Origin: Afipia sp.
Lineage (GTDB): Bacteria; Pseudomonadota; Alphaproteobacteria; Rhizobiales; Xanthobacteraceae
Direction: 5' to 3'
Length of the DNA stretch: 64,000 nt
NCBI GenBank assembly: GCA_016201045.1
Contig: JACQDM010000008.1
Location: forward strand, 806,001-870,000
The notes beneath the pieces are model-generated. The model saw nothing but the letters and a program-made list of their open reading frames with translations, was not told where the DNA came from and did no database searches. Position numbers and translations under genes: made by a program. Shown here piece after piece: positions 9,583 through 18,196 of the stretch; position 1 is the stretch's first letter, and the number at the start of each line of letters is the position of its first letter.

Positions 9583-10566
9583 ATGACTGCCGAGACGCAG
9601 ATCCGCGCGCCGTCCCCGACGCCAATCGATGATGCCGTAACGCCCTTTGAAGTCAGCGCGCTTGACGTGCGCGGCCGCCTGACGCGGATGGGACCAGCGC
9701 TCGACGAAATTCTGACCAAACACGATTATCCCGCGCCAGTCGGCAAACTGCTCGGCGAAGCTATCGTGCTCACCACATTGCTGGGATCGACGCTCAAGTT
9801 TGACGGCCGCTTCATCCTTCAAACCCAGACCGATGGGCCGGTCTCATTGATCGTCATCGATTTTCACGCACCGGACCGGCTGCGGGCTTACGCGCGGTTC
9901 GATGCGAGCCGTCTGGGGCCGGGGCAAGATTCTGCGGCTCTTCTTGGCCGTGGGCATCTTGCGATGACCGTCGACCAAGGCGCTGACATGAGCCGTTATC
10001 AGGGGTTGGTCGCGCTCGATGGCGGCAATCTTGAAGACGCGGCGCACGAGTACTTCCTGCGCTCGGAGCAGATTCCGACACGCGTCCGGCTTGCCGTGGG
10101 TGAAGAATTTCGCGGCGGCGACGGACCGAAACACCGCTGGCGCGGTGGCGGAATGCTGATGCAGTTTCTTCCCAAGGCTCCGGAACGCGCGCGGCAGGCC
10201 GATCTGCATCCCGGCGACGCGCCTAAAAGCGTTGCTGCACACACTATTCCTGACGATGATGCATGGGCAGAAGGGCAGTCGCTGTTCGGCACCATCGAGG
10301 ATGTCGAATTAATCGATCCAGATTTGTCCGGCGAGCGGTTGCTGTTCAGGCTGTTTCACGAGCGCGGCGTGCGGGTTTTTCCGACGCAGTCTTTGCGCGC
10401 GAAGTGTTCATGTTCTCGCGAAGCGGTTTCAGGAATGCTGTCGAGTTTCGCGCCCAACGATCGCGCCGACATGGTGGAGAACGGCAAGGTCATTGTCACT
10501 TGCGAGTTCTGCAGTTCGGTCTACGAGTTTACGCCCGAAGAGGCCGGCATCGAAAAGGTCGGTTGA
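9583..10566 (+). CDS. hslO: Redox-regulated chaperone Hsp33
   Basis: Hsp33 is a cytoplasmic holdase that is switched on when oxidation releases its zinc and forms two disulfides. The 327-residue protein keeps the four zinc cysteines in the family spacing: CSC near residue 275 and CEFC near residue 309. The N-terminal domain shows GKLLGEAIVLTTLLGSTLKF and GRGHLAMTVDQGADMSRYQG, typical of the substrate-binding core. It follows argF with its own probable promoter. The short N-terminal extension before EVSALDVRG is usual in this clade. Confidence 0.94.
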   Translation: MTAETQIRAPSPTPIDDAVTPFEVSALDVRGRLTRMGPALDEILTKHDYPAPVGKLLGEAIVLTTLLGSTLKFDGRFILQTQTDGPVSLIVIDFHAPDRLRAYARFDASRLGPGQDSAALLGRGHLAMTVDQGADMSRYQGLVALDGGNLEDAAHEYFLRSEQIPTRVRLAVGEEFRGGDGPKHRWRGGGMLMQFLPKAPERARQADLHPGDAPKSVAAHTIPDDDAWAEGQSLFGTIEDVELIDPDLSGERLLFRLFHERGVRVFPTQSLRAKCSCSREAVSGMLSSFAPNDRADMVENGKVIVTCEFCSSVYEFTPEEAGIEKVG

Positions 10567-10569
10567 AAT

Positions 10570-10962
10570 TTAGTTCAGTGTGCGGCGATGGCCAGGGCTG
10601 TCCAGCGAGAAGGCTGGAATCTGAATGTCGAACGGTTCACCCCTAAGCGTGACCATCCGATAGCTGCCCGTCATGAAGCCGGAAGCGGTCGGCAGCGGCA
10701 CGCCGCTTGTATATTCAAACCGCTCACCGGGCGCGAGGATCGGCTGTTCTCCGACCACACCTTCACCGCGAATTTCCTGATTGCGACCGCTCCCGTCGGT
10801 GATGATCCAGTGTCGCGTCCTGAGCTGGACCGTTTCATTGCCGGAATTGATTATGACGATCGTATAGGACCAAAAGAAACGGCTTTGCTCGGCGGAAGAC
10901 CGCTCGGGCAAAAAGCTCGGTTCCACCGTGACTTCAATTCCCCGTGTGATTGCCCGATACAT
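10570..10962 (-). CDS. apaG: ApaG family protein (Co2+/Mg2+ efflux-associated)
   Basis: The 130-residue product is a single ApaG/DUF525 beta-sandwich domain. The landmarks are YTIVIINSGNETVQLRTRHW, ITDGSGRNQEIRGEGVVGEQ and the C-terminal GSYRMVTLRGEPFDIQIP. In other bacteria ApaG affects cobalt resistance and magnesium efflux, and in eukaryotes the domain occurs in F-box proteins. The biochemical role is unclear. It converges with hslO, leaving three bases between the stops. Confidence 0.93.
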   Translation of the reverse strand: MYRAITRGIEVTVEPSFLPERSSAEQSRFFWSYTIVIINSGNETVQLRTRHWIITDGSGRNQEIRGEGVVGEQPILAPGERFEYTSGVPLPTASGFMTGSYRMVTLRGEPFDIQIPAFSLDSPGHRRTLN

Positions 10963-11083
10963 GCGGCCATCATATCGCGCTTAACGGCTGTTGCGTAGAG
11001 GCACCTTTGTTGTTGGCGGCGATGAATGCAATTTGCGGCTATCCGATCTTTCGGTAAACTTTAAGCATGCAGAGCGTTTGGCC

Positions 11084-12316
11084 ATGACGACCGTTACAAC
11101 CGAAATGTCAGGCGAGAAAACGCGCCCGGCAAGTGCGACGAAGCACATTGCGTTGCCGGTCGCCGCCGGAGAGCGTGAATTGCGGCTCGATTTGTTCCGC
11201 GGGTTCGCGTTGTGGCTGATTTTCGTCGATCACCTTCCGACCAACGTGCTGACGTGGTTCACCATCCGTAACTACGGATTCAGCGACGCGACGGAAATCT
11301 TCATTTTCATCTCCGGGTATACTGCGGCCTTCGTCTACAGTCGTGCGATGATCGAACGCGGGTTCACGATTGCCAGCGCCCGTATCTTCAAGCGTGTCTG
11401 GCAAATTTATGTTGCTCACGTTTTTCTGTTTACGATTTACCTAGCTGAAATCTCATATCTCGCGGCGCGGTTCGATAATCCGCTCTACACCGAGGAAATG
11501 GGAATCCTCGATTTTCTCAAGCAGCCCGACGTCATGATCGTGCAGGCGCTGCTTTTGAAATTCCGTCCCGTCAACATGGATGTTCTGCCGCTCTATATCG
11601 TGCTCATGCTGTTTCTGCCGCTGATCCTTTGGCTCATGCAGCGCAAGGCCGATCTCACGTTGGCATTGTCGGTCGTGATCTATGCGTTGGCATGGCGGTT
11701 CGACCTCCATCTCGAGGCCTATCCCGGCGGATTCTGGGCCTTCAATCCCTATGCGTGGCAGTTGCTGTTTGTCTTCGGCGCATGGTGCGCGCTCGGGGGT
11801 GCGACGCGGATGGGGATGATCCTCAAATCGCGGATCACGCTTTGGCTATGCATTGTCTATCTGATATTCGCATTTGGAGTGACGATGACGTGGTACCTTC
11901 CGCAGTTCAATTTCTTCGTCCCGCATTGGCTCGAGAACATGATGTATCCGATCAACAAGACGGATCTCGACGTTCTTCGCTTCGCGCATTTTCTGGCGCT
12001 CGCTGCGATCACGGTGCGATTTCTTCGCAAGGACTGGCCCGGACTTAAATCAATCTGGCTTCGCCCGATCATCATGTGCGGCCAGCACTCGCTTGAGATT
12101 TTCTGCGTCGGCGTGTTTCTGGCGTTTGCGGGCCACTTCGTTCTGACCGAAGTTTCGAATACGGCGCTGATGCATTTCTTTATCAGTGTGACGGGGATCG
12201 CGATCATGTCTGCTACCGGCTGGCTTTTGACATGGTACAAGGCCGAGGTGAACAAGAGTGGCAAGCGTAGAAAAGCCCCAGAGAACGACGCCGACTTTGC
12301 TGGAGGTGACGCATGA
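11084..12316 (+). CDS. opgC: OpgC-like membrane acyltransferase (periplasmic glucan modification)
   Basis: The 410-residue protein is a multispanning membrane acyltransferase of the OpgC family. That family succinylates osmoregulated periplasmic glucans in Rhodobacter and relatives. Diagnostic features are the start RELRLDLFRGFALWLIFVDH and the following GFSDATEIFIFISGYTAAFV; about ten hydrophobic helices follow. The ATG at 11084 gives the family N-terminus; a TTG at 10991 is in frame but reads through implausible sequence. Its stop overlaps the next ATG (ATGA), coupling it to two SGNH-type genes. The exact acyl donor and acceptor are unknown. Confidence 0.88.
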   Translation: MTTVTTEMSGEKTRPASATKHIALPVAAGERELRLDLFRGFALWLIFVDHLPTNVLTWFTIRNYGFSDATEIFIFISGYTAAFVYSRAMIERGFTIASARIFKRVWQIYVAHVFLFTIYLAEISYLAARFDNPLYTEEMGILDFLKQPDVMIVQALLLKFRPVNMDVLPLYIVLMLFLPLILWLMQRKADLTLALSVVIYALAWRFDLHLEAYPGGFWAFNPYAWQLLFVFGAWCALGGATRMGMILKSRITLWLCIVYLIFAFGVTMTWYLPQFNFFVPHWLENMMYPINKTDLDVLRFAHFLALAAITVRFLRKDWPGLKSIWLRPIIMCGQHSLEIFCVGVFLAFAGHFVLTEVSNTALMHFFISVTGIAIMSATGWLLTWYKAEVNKSGKRRKAPENDADFAGGDA

Positions 12317-13083
12317 AAGCGGCCTTCATCGCGGCAATATTTGCGGTTTTCCTGCTCGCCGGTGCCGCGCATACAGAGGAGGATACCGGCTGTGACGTGC
12401 CGGCCTATCTGCTGACGACCGAGAACGCTCTCACAAAAGTTGCCGACTCCATCAAGTTACGCAAACAACTCGACATCCTTGTTGTCGGAAGCGGCTCGTC
12501 GCAACTTCCAGGCGCCGACGGTGCCGCAGGTTCCTATCCCGCGCGGCTGGAGAAAGCACTCAAGGCCAGATATCCGAACGTCACCGTTCGCGTGACGACC
12601 GACCTGTTGCCGAAGAAGACGTCGGAAGAAGTCGCCGAAGGATTGGCGCAGGCGATCGACAAAATTCCGGCAGACAGCAGGCCGGCGCTGACGATCTGGC
12701 AGACCGGCACGGTGGATGCGATCCGCGCGGTCGATCCGGATGATTTCCGAGCCGCGCTCAATAGCGGCGTGGAAACTCTGCAGAAGGCGGGGACGGACGT
12801 TGTTCTGATGAATCTGCAATACAGCCCTCGCATTGAGTCGATGCTCTCGGTCACGCCCTATCTCGATACGATGCGCGTTGTGTCCCAAGAGCACGGCGCT
12901 CCACTGTTCGATAGGTTCTCAATCATGCGTCACTGGAGCGACGTCGGTAATTTCGATTTACTTGGAGCGGTACATGGTTATGCCATGGCAAAGCGGGTCC
13001 ACGACTGCATCGGCCGCGCACTTTCCACCTTCATCGCCGATGCGTCGCGTGTAAAGCCAACCGATGTTGGAGTGCAGCGTTGA
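12313..13083 (+). CDS. SGNH-like secreted protein with degenerate active site
   Basis: The 256-residue protein begins with a signal peptide (about 20 residues ending AHT or nearby) and has an SGNH/GDSL-type fold pattern. Block I is VVGSGSSQLPG, block III-like is IWQTGTVDAIR, and block V-like ends GAVHG. Compared with the gene immediately downstream, block III has Val where the catalytic Asn should be. Block V has Gly at the position of the catalytic Asp, three residues before His. The block I Ser may remain. It may bind glycans or partner the active hydrolase rather than catalyse. It overlaps opgC and the next gene by four bases each. Confidence 0.75.
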   Translation: MKAAFIAAIFAVFLLAGAAHTEEDTGCDVPAYLLTTENALTKVADSIKLRKQLDILVVGSGSSQLPGADGAAGSYPARLEKALKARYPNVTVRVTTDLLPKKTSEEVAEGLAQAIDKIPADSRPALTIWQTGTVDAIRAVDPDDFRAALNSGVETLQKAGTDVVLMNLQYSPRIESMLSVTPYLDTMRVVSQEHGAPLFDRFSIMRHWSDVGNFDLLGAVHGYAMAKRVHDCIGRALSTFIADASRVKPTDVGVQR

Positions 13084-14036
13084 GTAAGACCAGCCGCGCG
13101 GCGCTCGTTGCGATGGTGAGTTTGGCTGCTATCGGAGTGGTCGCACTGGCCGTGCGCTGGAATTCGGCTGCGCCGATTGCATCCCCCATATTGAAGATAT
13201 CGTCAGAGGATGCTGCGCCGACATCGGATGCGCCGAAGAAGAGCCTCACGACGAAGACGATCGAAGCCGTCAAGAGCGCGGCAAGCCAGGCTGGCGACAT
13301 CCTTACGCGCGTGCCATGTCTGCCCGCGAAGGGTATCGCTCAATCGGCAGGGACATTGCCGCGCGTGGCAAAGCGCATCGCTGCCGGAGATCCGGTCACA
13401 ATTGTCGCGTTCGGATCGTCGACGACGGTTGGCTATGGTGTCAGTTCGCCTGCCTATACATACCCGAACCGGCTGGCAGACCAGTTGCGCCGAAAGTTTC
13501 CCACCGCCGACATCAGCATCATCAACCGCGGCATGGGCGGTCAGGATACGCCGGAGATGATGAAGCGGTTTAACAGCGCGGTGCTTTCAGACGATCCAGA
13601 TCTCGTCATCTGGCAGCTTGGTACAAACACCGTGATAAGAGGCACCGAGAGCGAGGTCGCCGCGACGAAGGCGCTCGTCGAGGATGGCATCGCACAGTTG
13701 CAGGCGCGCGGTATCGACGTGGTGCTGATCGATCCGCAATATGTTCCCGCCGTGACGGCGAAGGAAGAAAACGCCAGCACGATGGTGAAGCTTCTTGCCA
13801 GCGTTGCCAAGCTCAAGAATGTTGCGCTGTTTCCGCGTTTCGAGATCATGAAGGAATGGCATGAGAAGGACAAGATGCCATTCGACAGTTTCGTGATCGG
13901 CGATGGTCTGCACATGAACGACTGGGGATACGCCTGCTTCGCTCAGCTGCTCGGCGACACCATAATCAAGTCCGTTGGACAGGTGCAGGCGGGCGTGAAC
14001 CCGCCCAGTAACGTCATGACCTTACGGCCGATGTAA
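13080..14036 (+). CDS. SGNH/GDSL hydrolase, membrane-anchored or secreted
   Basis: The 318-residue protein has an N-terminal hydrophobic segment (AALVAMVSLAAIGVVALAV) that may be an anchor, then an SGNH hydrolase domain with all blocks intact. These are FGSSTTVGYG (block I Ser), NRGMGGQD (block II Gly), WQLGTN (block III Asn) and DGLHMND (block V Asp and His). Such enzymes add or remove acyl or acetyl groups on carbohydrates. The TTG at 13080 overlaps the previous stop as TTGA; an ATG at 13113 is an alternative. The operon with opgC suggests action on a periplasmic or exported glucan. That is inference. Confidence 0.85.
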   Translation: MSKTSRAALVAMVSLAAIGVVALAVRWNSAAPIASPILKISSEDAAPTSDAPKKSLTTKTIEAVKSAASQAGDILTRVPCLPAKGIAQSAGTLPRVAKRIAAGDPVTIVAFGSSTTVGYGVSSPAYTYPNRLADQLRRKFPTADISIINRGMGGQDTPEMMKRFNSAVLSDDPDLVIWQLGTNTVIRGTESEVAATKALVEDGIAQLQARGIDVVLIDPQYVPAVTAKEENASTMVKLLASVAKLKNVALFPRFEIMKEWHEKDKMPFDSFVIGDGLHMNDWGYACFAQLLGDTIIKSVGQVQAGVNPPSNVMTLRPM

Positions 14037-14042
14037 CCCGCG

Positions 14043-15260
14043 TCAGGCTTTTTCGAGTGCCGTTTCGAAGTCCTCGATCAGATCGTCCTTGTGCTCAAGT
14101 CCCGCCGAAAAACGGATAAATCCGTCGGTGATGCCGAGTTCAGCACGTGCCTCCGGCGTTAGCCGCTGATGCGTCGTCGTTGCCGGATGCGTCACGATGC
14201 TTTTGGAATCGCCGAGATTGTTGGAAATCTTCGACAGCTTCAGGGCATTCAACGTGCGGAACGCCGCCGTCTTGCCGCCCTTGATCTCGAAGCCGACGAG
14301 CGTCGATCCCGCTCGCATCTGCTTTTTAACGATCGCCGCCTGCGGATGATCCGTGCGTCCGGGATAAACGAGGCGTGTGACCTTTGGATGTTTCGACAAC
14401 GCCTCCGCAACGGCACCGGCAGTCTCGGTTTGCGCCTTGACGCGAATGCCGAGAGTCTCAAGCCCCTTCAGCAGCACCCATGCGTTGAACGGCGACATTG
14501 CTGGTCCCGTCTGACGCAGAAAATTGTGAATGTGTTCCTGAATGAATTCTTCGGACGACAGGATGATGCCGCCGAGGCAGCGGCCCTGTCCGTCAATGTG
14601 CTTGGTTGCGGAGTAGACGACGACATCGGCACCTAGCGTCAGCGGGCTTTGCCAGATCGGCGTTGCGAAAACATTGTCAACGATCAGCCGCGCGCCCCCG
14701 GCGTGGGCGATGTCGGCGACGGCGCGAATATCGACAACGTCGAGTGTCGGATTGGTCGGGCTTTCGAGGAAGCAAGATCGCGTGTTCGGCCGCATCGCTT
14801 TCTTCCACCGATCGAGATCGTGTCCATCGACCAGCGTGGTCTAGATGCCATAGCGCGGCAGCAAATCTTCGACGACATAGCGGCACGATCCGAACAGCGC
14901 TTTCGCGGCGACGACATGATCGCCGGAGCGGAGAGGAGCGAGAATTGCGGTCGTCACCGCAGCCATGCCGGTCGCTGTCGCGCGTGCGGCTTCGGCACCT
15001 TCGAGTTCGATCATGCGCTGCTCGAACATCGAAACCGTCGGATTGGAAAATCGCGAATAGAGAAAACCGGGATCCTTGCCGGTGAAGCGCGCTTCGCATT
15101 GTTCGGCGCTGTCGTAGACAAAGCCCTGCGTCAGGAACAGCGCCTCGGACGTCTCGCCGAATTGCGAACGCAGCGTGCCGGAATGAACCAGCCGTGTTTC
15201 GGGGCGATAATGTTGCGTGGGCGAGGGCGCTTTTGCAGCGGGCGTTTTCGTCTCAGACAT
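14043..15260 (-). pseudogene. metZ: O-succinylhomoserine sulfhydrylase MetZ, interrupted by an in-frame amber codon
   Basis: The two halves of this 405-codon frame together form a complete Cys/Met-metabolism PLP enzyme that makes homocysteine from O-succinylhomoserine. The first half includes RPETRLVHSGT and the substrate loop YSRFSNPT. The second holds the PLP Lys in SATKHIDGQGR (about residue 220). Codon 140 is TAG (complement of 14841-14843), in the segment RYGI-stop-TTLVDG, where Glu is usual. A single GAG-to-TAG change explains it; no frameshift is present. The truncated product lacks the PLP Lys. The ATG at 15260 has GGAGG four bases upstream. Confidence 0.85.
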
Positions 15261-15296
15261 GTGACCTCCATCGTGGCCATCTTGAGCAATGGTCAC

Positions 15297-15330
15297 AAAA
15301 AACCGGCCTAGAAAAATTTCCACAGGCCGG
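15297..15330 (-). terminator. Riboswitch-controlled terminator before metZ
   Basis: On the minus strand CCGGCCT (15330-15324) pairs with AGGCCGG (15309-15303). Six T follow directly (15302-15297), which is a standard intrinsic terminator. The upstream arm is shared with a competing hairpin at 15322-15352, so terminator and antiterminator exclude each other. It sits between the SAM-II aptamer and the metZ start. Confidence 0.75.
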
Positions 15331-15352
15331 GATCACACTGTCCCCGGCCTGT
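15322..15352 (-). promoter_or_regulatory. Competing (antiterminator) hairpin in the metZ leader
   Basis: The segments 15352-15343 and 15331-15322 pair perfectly over ten bases around an 11-base loop. The 3' arm is the same segment used as the 5' arm of the terminator at 15297-15330. The 5' arm overlaps the last bases of the SAM-II aptamer. A short T-rich stretch follows, so it could itself be a weaker terminator. The antiterminator role is inferred from the geometry. Confidence 0.55.
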
Positions 15353-15402
15353 TTAGCGAGTTATTTAACGTGGCTGCAAGCCGGCCGGCTCAAATGACCA
15401 CG
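15348..15402 (-). ncRNA. SAM-II riboswitch aptamer upstream of metZ
   Basis: The 55-base segment on the minus strand follows the SAM-II pattern. The P1 arm CGTGG (15402-15398) pairs with CCACG (15373-15369). The loop begins with TCATTTGAG and includes TTGCAG just before the 3' arm of P1. A TTAAATAA linker leads to the pseudoknot strand CGCTAAA. SAM-II elements are known before metA, metX and metZ in alphaproteobacteria and lower expression when S-adenosylmethionine is abundant. The position before metZ strongly supports the call. Confidence 0.88.
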
Positions 15403-15414
15403 GGATAAGTGGTA

Positions 15415-15443
15415 GCCTTATTCCGGTCCGCCCTTTGCGTCAA
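15415..15443 (-). promoter_or_regulatory. Putative promoter of the metZ riboswitch transcript
   Basis: On the minus strand TTGACG (15443-15438) and TAAGGC (15420-15415) are 17 bases apart. A start near 15408 would put the SAM-II aptamer at the very beginning of the RNA, as expected. The -10 box is a poor match, so confidence is moderate. Confidence 0.45.
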
Positions 15444-15515
15444 GCATGTCATCGGATAACCGGATAAACCTGTGTTTCTGCAAGGCGATGCAGACTGCAA
15501 CGAAGGCCGATCGAC

Positions 15516-16622
15516 TTGACGTTCACGCTTCCTTCCGATGCCAACGGAATTCTGCCGGACCGCATGATTGCGGCAATGGCTGACGCAGGATTGATTGTCC
15601 CTGCCTATCCGTTCGTCGAGAGCCAGATTCAACCGGCCAGCCTCGATCTGAGGCTCGGCGAGACCGCATTCCGTGTGCGAGCGAGTTTTCTGCCGGGGCC
15701 GGATTCGACGGTCGCTGAACGGATCGATGAACTCAAATTGCACGAAATCGATCTTTCGGATGGCGCGGTGCTGGAGACCAACTGCGTCTATATCGTGCCG
15801 CTCTTGGAAAGCCTCGCGTTGCCGCCCTCGGTTCTTGCAGCGGCAAATCCGAAAAGTTCAACCGGGCGGCTCGACGTGTTCACGCGCGTCATCGCAGACG
15901 GTACGCGCCGCTTCGATATGATCGCTGCTGGCTACCACGGCCCGCTCTATGCAGAGATCAGTCCAAAGACATTTCCGGTATTGCTTCGCGAAGGATCGCG
16001 GCTGTCGCAAATCCGCTTTCGCACCGGGCACCCACTGCTCGATAACGATGCGCTGGAAGATCTTCATGCGCGCGAGCGTCTTGTTGATGCCGACGATGCT
16101 GATCTGAAGGGCGGGCTGGCGCTGAGCGTCGATCTGTCGGGCGAAGGCTCGGATGGGTTCGTCGGTTATCGCGCCAAGCGTCACACCGGCGTCATCGATG
16201 TCGATCGCCGCAGCGGCTATACGGTGGGTGAATTCTGGGAGCCGATCCGCGCGCGTCCGGACCGCAGTCTTATTCTCGACCCCGGCGAGTTCTACATTCT
16301 GGCATCAAAAGAGGCGGTGCAGGTGCCCCCGGACTTTGCCGCCGAGATGGTGCCATTCGATCCGCTGGTCGGTGAATTCCGTGTGCACTATGCAGGCTTC
16401 TTCGATCCGGGCTTCGGCTATGCGGGCGCGGGCGGGCAGGGGTCGCGCGCGGTGCTCGAAGTACGTTCGCGCGAAGTGCCGTTCATCCTCGAGCACGGAC
16501 AGATCGTCGGTCGTCTGGTCTATGAGAAGATGCTCTCGCGTCCCGACGCGCTCTACGGGCAGCGTATCGCCTCGAACTATCAGGGGCAGGGCCTGAAGCT
16601 TTCCAAGCATTTCCGGACCTGA
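15516..16622 (+). CDS. dcd: dCTP deaminase, long alphaproteobacterial form
   Basis: The 368-residue protein belongs to the 2'-deoxycytidine 5'-triphosphate deaminase family that supplies dUTP for thymidylate synthesis. The N-terminal half has the trimeric dUTPase/Dcd motifs: ESQIQPASLDLRLG, AAANPKSSTGRLDVFTRV and YHGPLYAEISPKTFPVLLREG. A second, related half follows (FILEHGQIVGRLVYEKM near the end). This doubled length is typical in Rhizobiales. The start is a TTG at 15516 preceded by GAAGG; no in-frame ATG gives the conserved N-terminus. It is divergent from metZ. Confidence 0.9.
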   Translation: MTFTLPSDANGILPDRMIAAMADAGLIVPAYPFVESQIQPASLDLRLGETAFRVRASFLPGPDSTVAERIDELKLHEIDLSDGAVLETNCVYIVPLLESLALPPSVLAAANPKSSTGRLDVFTRVIADGTRRFDMIAAGYHGPLYAEISPKTFPVLLREGSRLSQIRFRTGHPLLDNDALEDLHARERLVDADDADLKGGLALSVDLSGEGSDGFVGYRAKRHTGVIDVDRRSGYTVGEFWEPIRARPDRSLILDPGEFYILASKEAVQVPPDFAAEMVPFDPLVGEFRVHYAGFFDPGFGYAGAGGQGSRAVLEVRSREVPFILEHGQIVGRLVYEKMLSRPDALYGQRIASNYQGQGLKLSKHFRT

Positions 16623-16767
16623 TCGCCTTCATATCCGCACTGCGGAATGGTCGTTCGATTCCAACGCCGCATACCCATGCGCTGAGTGCGCATCGGCTTC
16701 AGACGCTTCAGTGATAGAGAGTTGCGCAAGCGGTGCCTGATATTGAGATTCGCCGCCGGGGAAATGA

Positions 16768-18195
16768 ATGTCCGAGCTTGGCGTCGCAGAAATTCCGGTT
16801 GTCGAGGACGACAAGCCATCGCTGCCGCGCCTTCAGGATCAGGCCCGCAATCCGCTGCTCGACAGTCCGATCTTGCCGACGCTGCTGAGGCTGGCCACAC
16901 CCAACGTCGTTGCGCTGACCGCCGGCACCTGCGTTGCGATTGCCGAGACGACGTATATCGGCCGCCTCGGTGTCGAACCGCTCGCTGCGATGGCTCTCGT
17001 GTTTCCGCTCGTTATTCTGATGATGACGATGTCGGGCGGCGCGATGGGCGGCGGAGTCGCGTCCGCCATCGCGCGAGCGCTCGGTGCCAATGACGTCGAG
17101 CGCGCTTCGGCGCTGGCGATGCACGCGCTGATCATCGGCGTATGTTTCGGCCTCGTCTTCATGATCGGTATGCTGCTCTTCGGCCCTTACCTGTTCGCGT
17201 TGCTTGGCGGACGAGGGCGCGTGTTGAGTGAGGCCATTGCCTATTCACAGATCTTCTTCGGCGGTGCCGTGATTCCGTGGCTGCTCAACACGCTGGCGGC
17301 ATTGCTGCGTGGAACAGGCAACATGAAGTTGCCGTCGGCCATTATCCTAAACTCGGCGATGCTGCAGATCATTCTCGGTGGCACGCTCGGTCTCGGGCTC
17401 GGACCAATTCCTCAATTCGGCATGCGCGGTGTGGCCGCCGGCACGTTGATGGCGTTCTGTGTCGGTATCGGCATCATGGGCTGGTATCTGCTGTCAGGCC
17501 GCAGCCGCGTAAAACTCAGCCTTTGGAATTTCGCGTTTCATCGCACCATGTTCTCCGACATCCTGAAAGTCGGCGCGGTTGCGTGCCTCTCACCGCTACA
17601 GGTCGTGCTGACGATCACGTATTTCACGCACATGCTTGCGAACTTTGGTACCGAAGTTCTGGCCGGCTACGGCATCGGCGCGCGGCTCGAATTCATGCTG
17701 ACCTCGCTCGCGTTTGCCGTCGGCATGGCGTCGGTGCCGATGGTTGGTATGTCGATCGGGGCGGGACGCATCGCGCGAGCCCGACGCATCGCATGGACGG
17801 CCGGTGCCGTGTCATTCGCGGTCGTGGGCGCGTGCGGCACCTTCATCGCCATCTTTCCCGGACTCTGGGTAAACATCTTTACCGACAATCCGGCGGTGCG
17901 GGCTGCGGGACGAGAATATCTGTCGACCGCTGCGCCGTTGTTTGCGTTCATCGGCCTGTCGATCTCGCTGTATTTTTCGTCGCAAGGTGCAGCGAAAGTA
18001 TCCGGCCCCGTGCTCGGTCAGACCGCGCGGCTCGCCTTTATCGTCGTCGGCGGCTGGTGGCTGAGCGGTCAAGGCGCGACCAGCACGCAGTTTTTCTGGC
18101 TGGCCGCAGCCTCAATGATTTTGCTTGGAACGCTTGTCGCTGCAATCGTCCGGGCGACCGATTGGGGACCGAAAGCGGCCGGACTGCCCTCCTAG
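16768..18195 (+). CDS. MATE family efflux transporter
   Basis: The 475-residue protein has about twelve hydrophobic helices in two similar halves, as in the multidrug and toxic compound extrusion family. The N-terminal half includes TPNVVALTAGTCVAIAETTY and GGAMGGGVASAIARALGAND. The second half has a related ASVPMVGMSIGAGRIARARR segment. MATE proteins export cationic drugs or metabolites using sodium or proton gradients. The substrate is not predictable. The ATG at 16768 follows a GGGGAAAT stretch. The 145 bases upstream hold no clear feature. Confidence 0.92.
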   Translation: MSELGVAEIPVVEDDKPSLPRLQDQARNPLLDSPILPTLLRLATPNVVALTAGTCVAIAETTYIGRLGVEPLAAMALVFPLVILMMTMSGGAMGGGVASAIARALGANDVERASALAMHALIIGVCFGLVFMIGMLLFGPYLFALLGGRGRVLSEAIAYSQIFFGGAVIPWLLNTLAALLRGTGNMKLPSAIILNSAMLQIILGGTLGLGLGPIPQFGMRGVAAGTLMAFCVGIGIMGWYLLSGRSRVKLSLWNFAFHRTMFSDILKVGAVACLSPLQVVLTITYFTHMLANFGTEVLAGYGIGARLEFMLTSLAFAVGMASVPMVGMSIGAGRIARARRIAWTAGAVSFAVVGACGTFIAIFPGLWVNIFTDNPAVRAAGREYLSTAAPLFAFIGLSISLYFSSQGAAKVSGPVLGQTARLAFIVVGGWWLSGQGATSTQFFWLAAASMILLGTLVAAIVRATDWGPKAAGLPS

Positions 18196-18196
18196 A

